DNA of 64,000 bases from Paraburkholderia aromaticivorans (lineage in GTDB: Bacteria > Pseudomonadota > Gammaproteobacteria > Burkholderiales > Burkholderiaceae): contig NZ_CP051514.1 of NCBI RefSeq assembly GCF_012689525.1, forward strand, positions 434,001 to 498,000. Direction: 5' to 3'. Under the pieces are notes generated by a model. That model was not told where the DNA came from. It did no database searches and saw only the letters and a list, made by a program, of their open reading frames with translations. The number at the start of each line of letters is the position of its first letter. Within the stretch, counting starts at the first letter, position 1. Below, piece after piece: positions 63,851-64,000 of this stretch. Both the position numbers and the translations under genes were made by a program.

Positions 63851-64000
63851 GTGCGCCGTGAAAAGGTGGCGCTTTCCAGTGGGTGCAAGTCCCACCCGGC
63901 AACGGCTCCAGCCGGAAGCAACCGGAGCAATCGTGGAGGTAACGAAGCGGTTGAAGCCTTCGGTGAAGCGTGTCACGAATCGGTGACAGCGCGAGTGTGC
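63851..64000 (+). mobile_element. Start of a second group II intron
   Basis: GTGCG at 63851 is followed by CGCCGTGAAAAGGTGGCGC, then GTGGGTGCAAGTCCCACC and further short helices (GGCTCCAGCCGG; GTCACGAATCGGTGAC), as in domain I of bacterial group II introns. The maturase gene would lie beyond the window. It differs in sequence from the intron at 3783. It sits 80 bp past the IS66 end. Confidence 0.6.

Overview
The window looks like an accessory region, probably a plasmid, megaplasmid or genomic island, of a Burkholderia-group betaproteobacterium (Paraburkholderia/Caballeronia/Burkholderia). The evidence is high-GC coding DNA, a GalU, an H-NS-type protein with an alanine/lysine-rich tail, a degraded autotransporter heptosyltransferase, DUF1488 and pRiA4b ORF-3 family proteins, and insertion sequences (IS701, IS21, IS66, IS6, IS110) of kinds common in that group. 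KfrA, ParDE and RepB-like genes favour plasmid ancestry. Family assignments were made by reading motifs, without database searches.

Layout. 1-2.5 kb: three overlapping tyrosine recombinases (a recombinase-in-trio element) inserted into a fourth recombinase gene. 3.8-5.8 kb: a group II intron with its reverse transcriptase/maturase. 6.5-7.4 kb: galU. 7.8-13.2 kb: decayed genes (AraC-type regulator, heptosyltransferase, integrase, IS21 remnant) and a DUF1488 gene. 13.4-17.2 kb: a small two-gene operon, then a serine recombinase with two downstream genes, one RepB-like. 17.8-18.7 kb: an H-NS paralogue with a duplicated DNA-binding motif. 18.8-26.3 kb: four insertion sequences around an unknown gene and a zinc-ribbon gene. 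26.5-30.2 kb: a 1221-residue protein resembling a contractile-injection-system effector. 30.2-36.3 kb: IS110/IS6/IS701 elements, a pentapeptide-repeat membrane protein and a patatin phospholipase. 36.5-40.7 kb: a broken lipoprotein gene and a WD40-repeat/membrane-protein pair. 41.2-51.6 kb: a plasmid-like block with an integrase, kfrA, a SET-domain methyltransferase, parDE, unknown helical proteins, HU, a YhcG-type nuclease and a SYLF protein. 51.7-64 kb: nested IS66, IS21 and serine-recombinase elements, an IS66 with a pRiA4b ORF-3 passenger, and the first bases of a second group II intron.

Themes. Many elements are inserted into other recombination genes: trio into integrase, serine recombinase into serine recombinase, IS21 into IS66, IS66 into IS21, IS6 into IS110. 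Three different IS701-type transposases each carry an A8 run near the 3' end. Loss of one A gives a longer protein whose stop codon lies inside the terminal inverted repeat, which suggests productive slippage. An A8 run also links two frames in the serine-recombinase operon. The genes most likely to add function are the injection-system-like effector, the WD40/membrane pair, the recombinase/RepB module, the unknown gene plus zinc ribbon, and the HU-YhcG pair.
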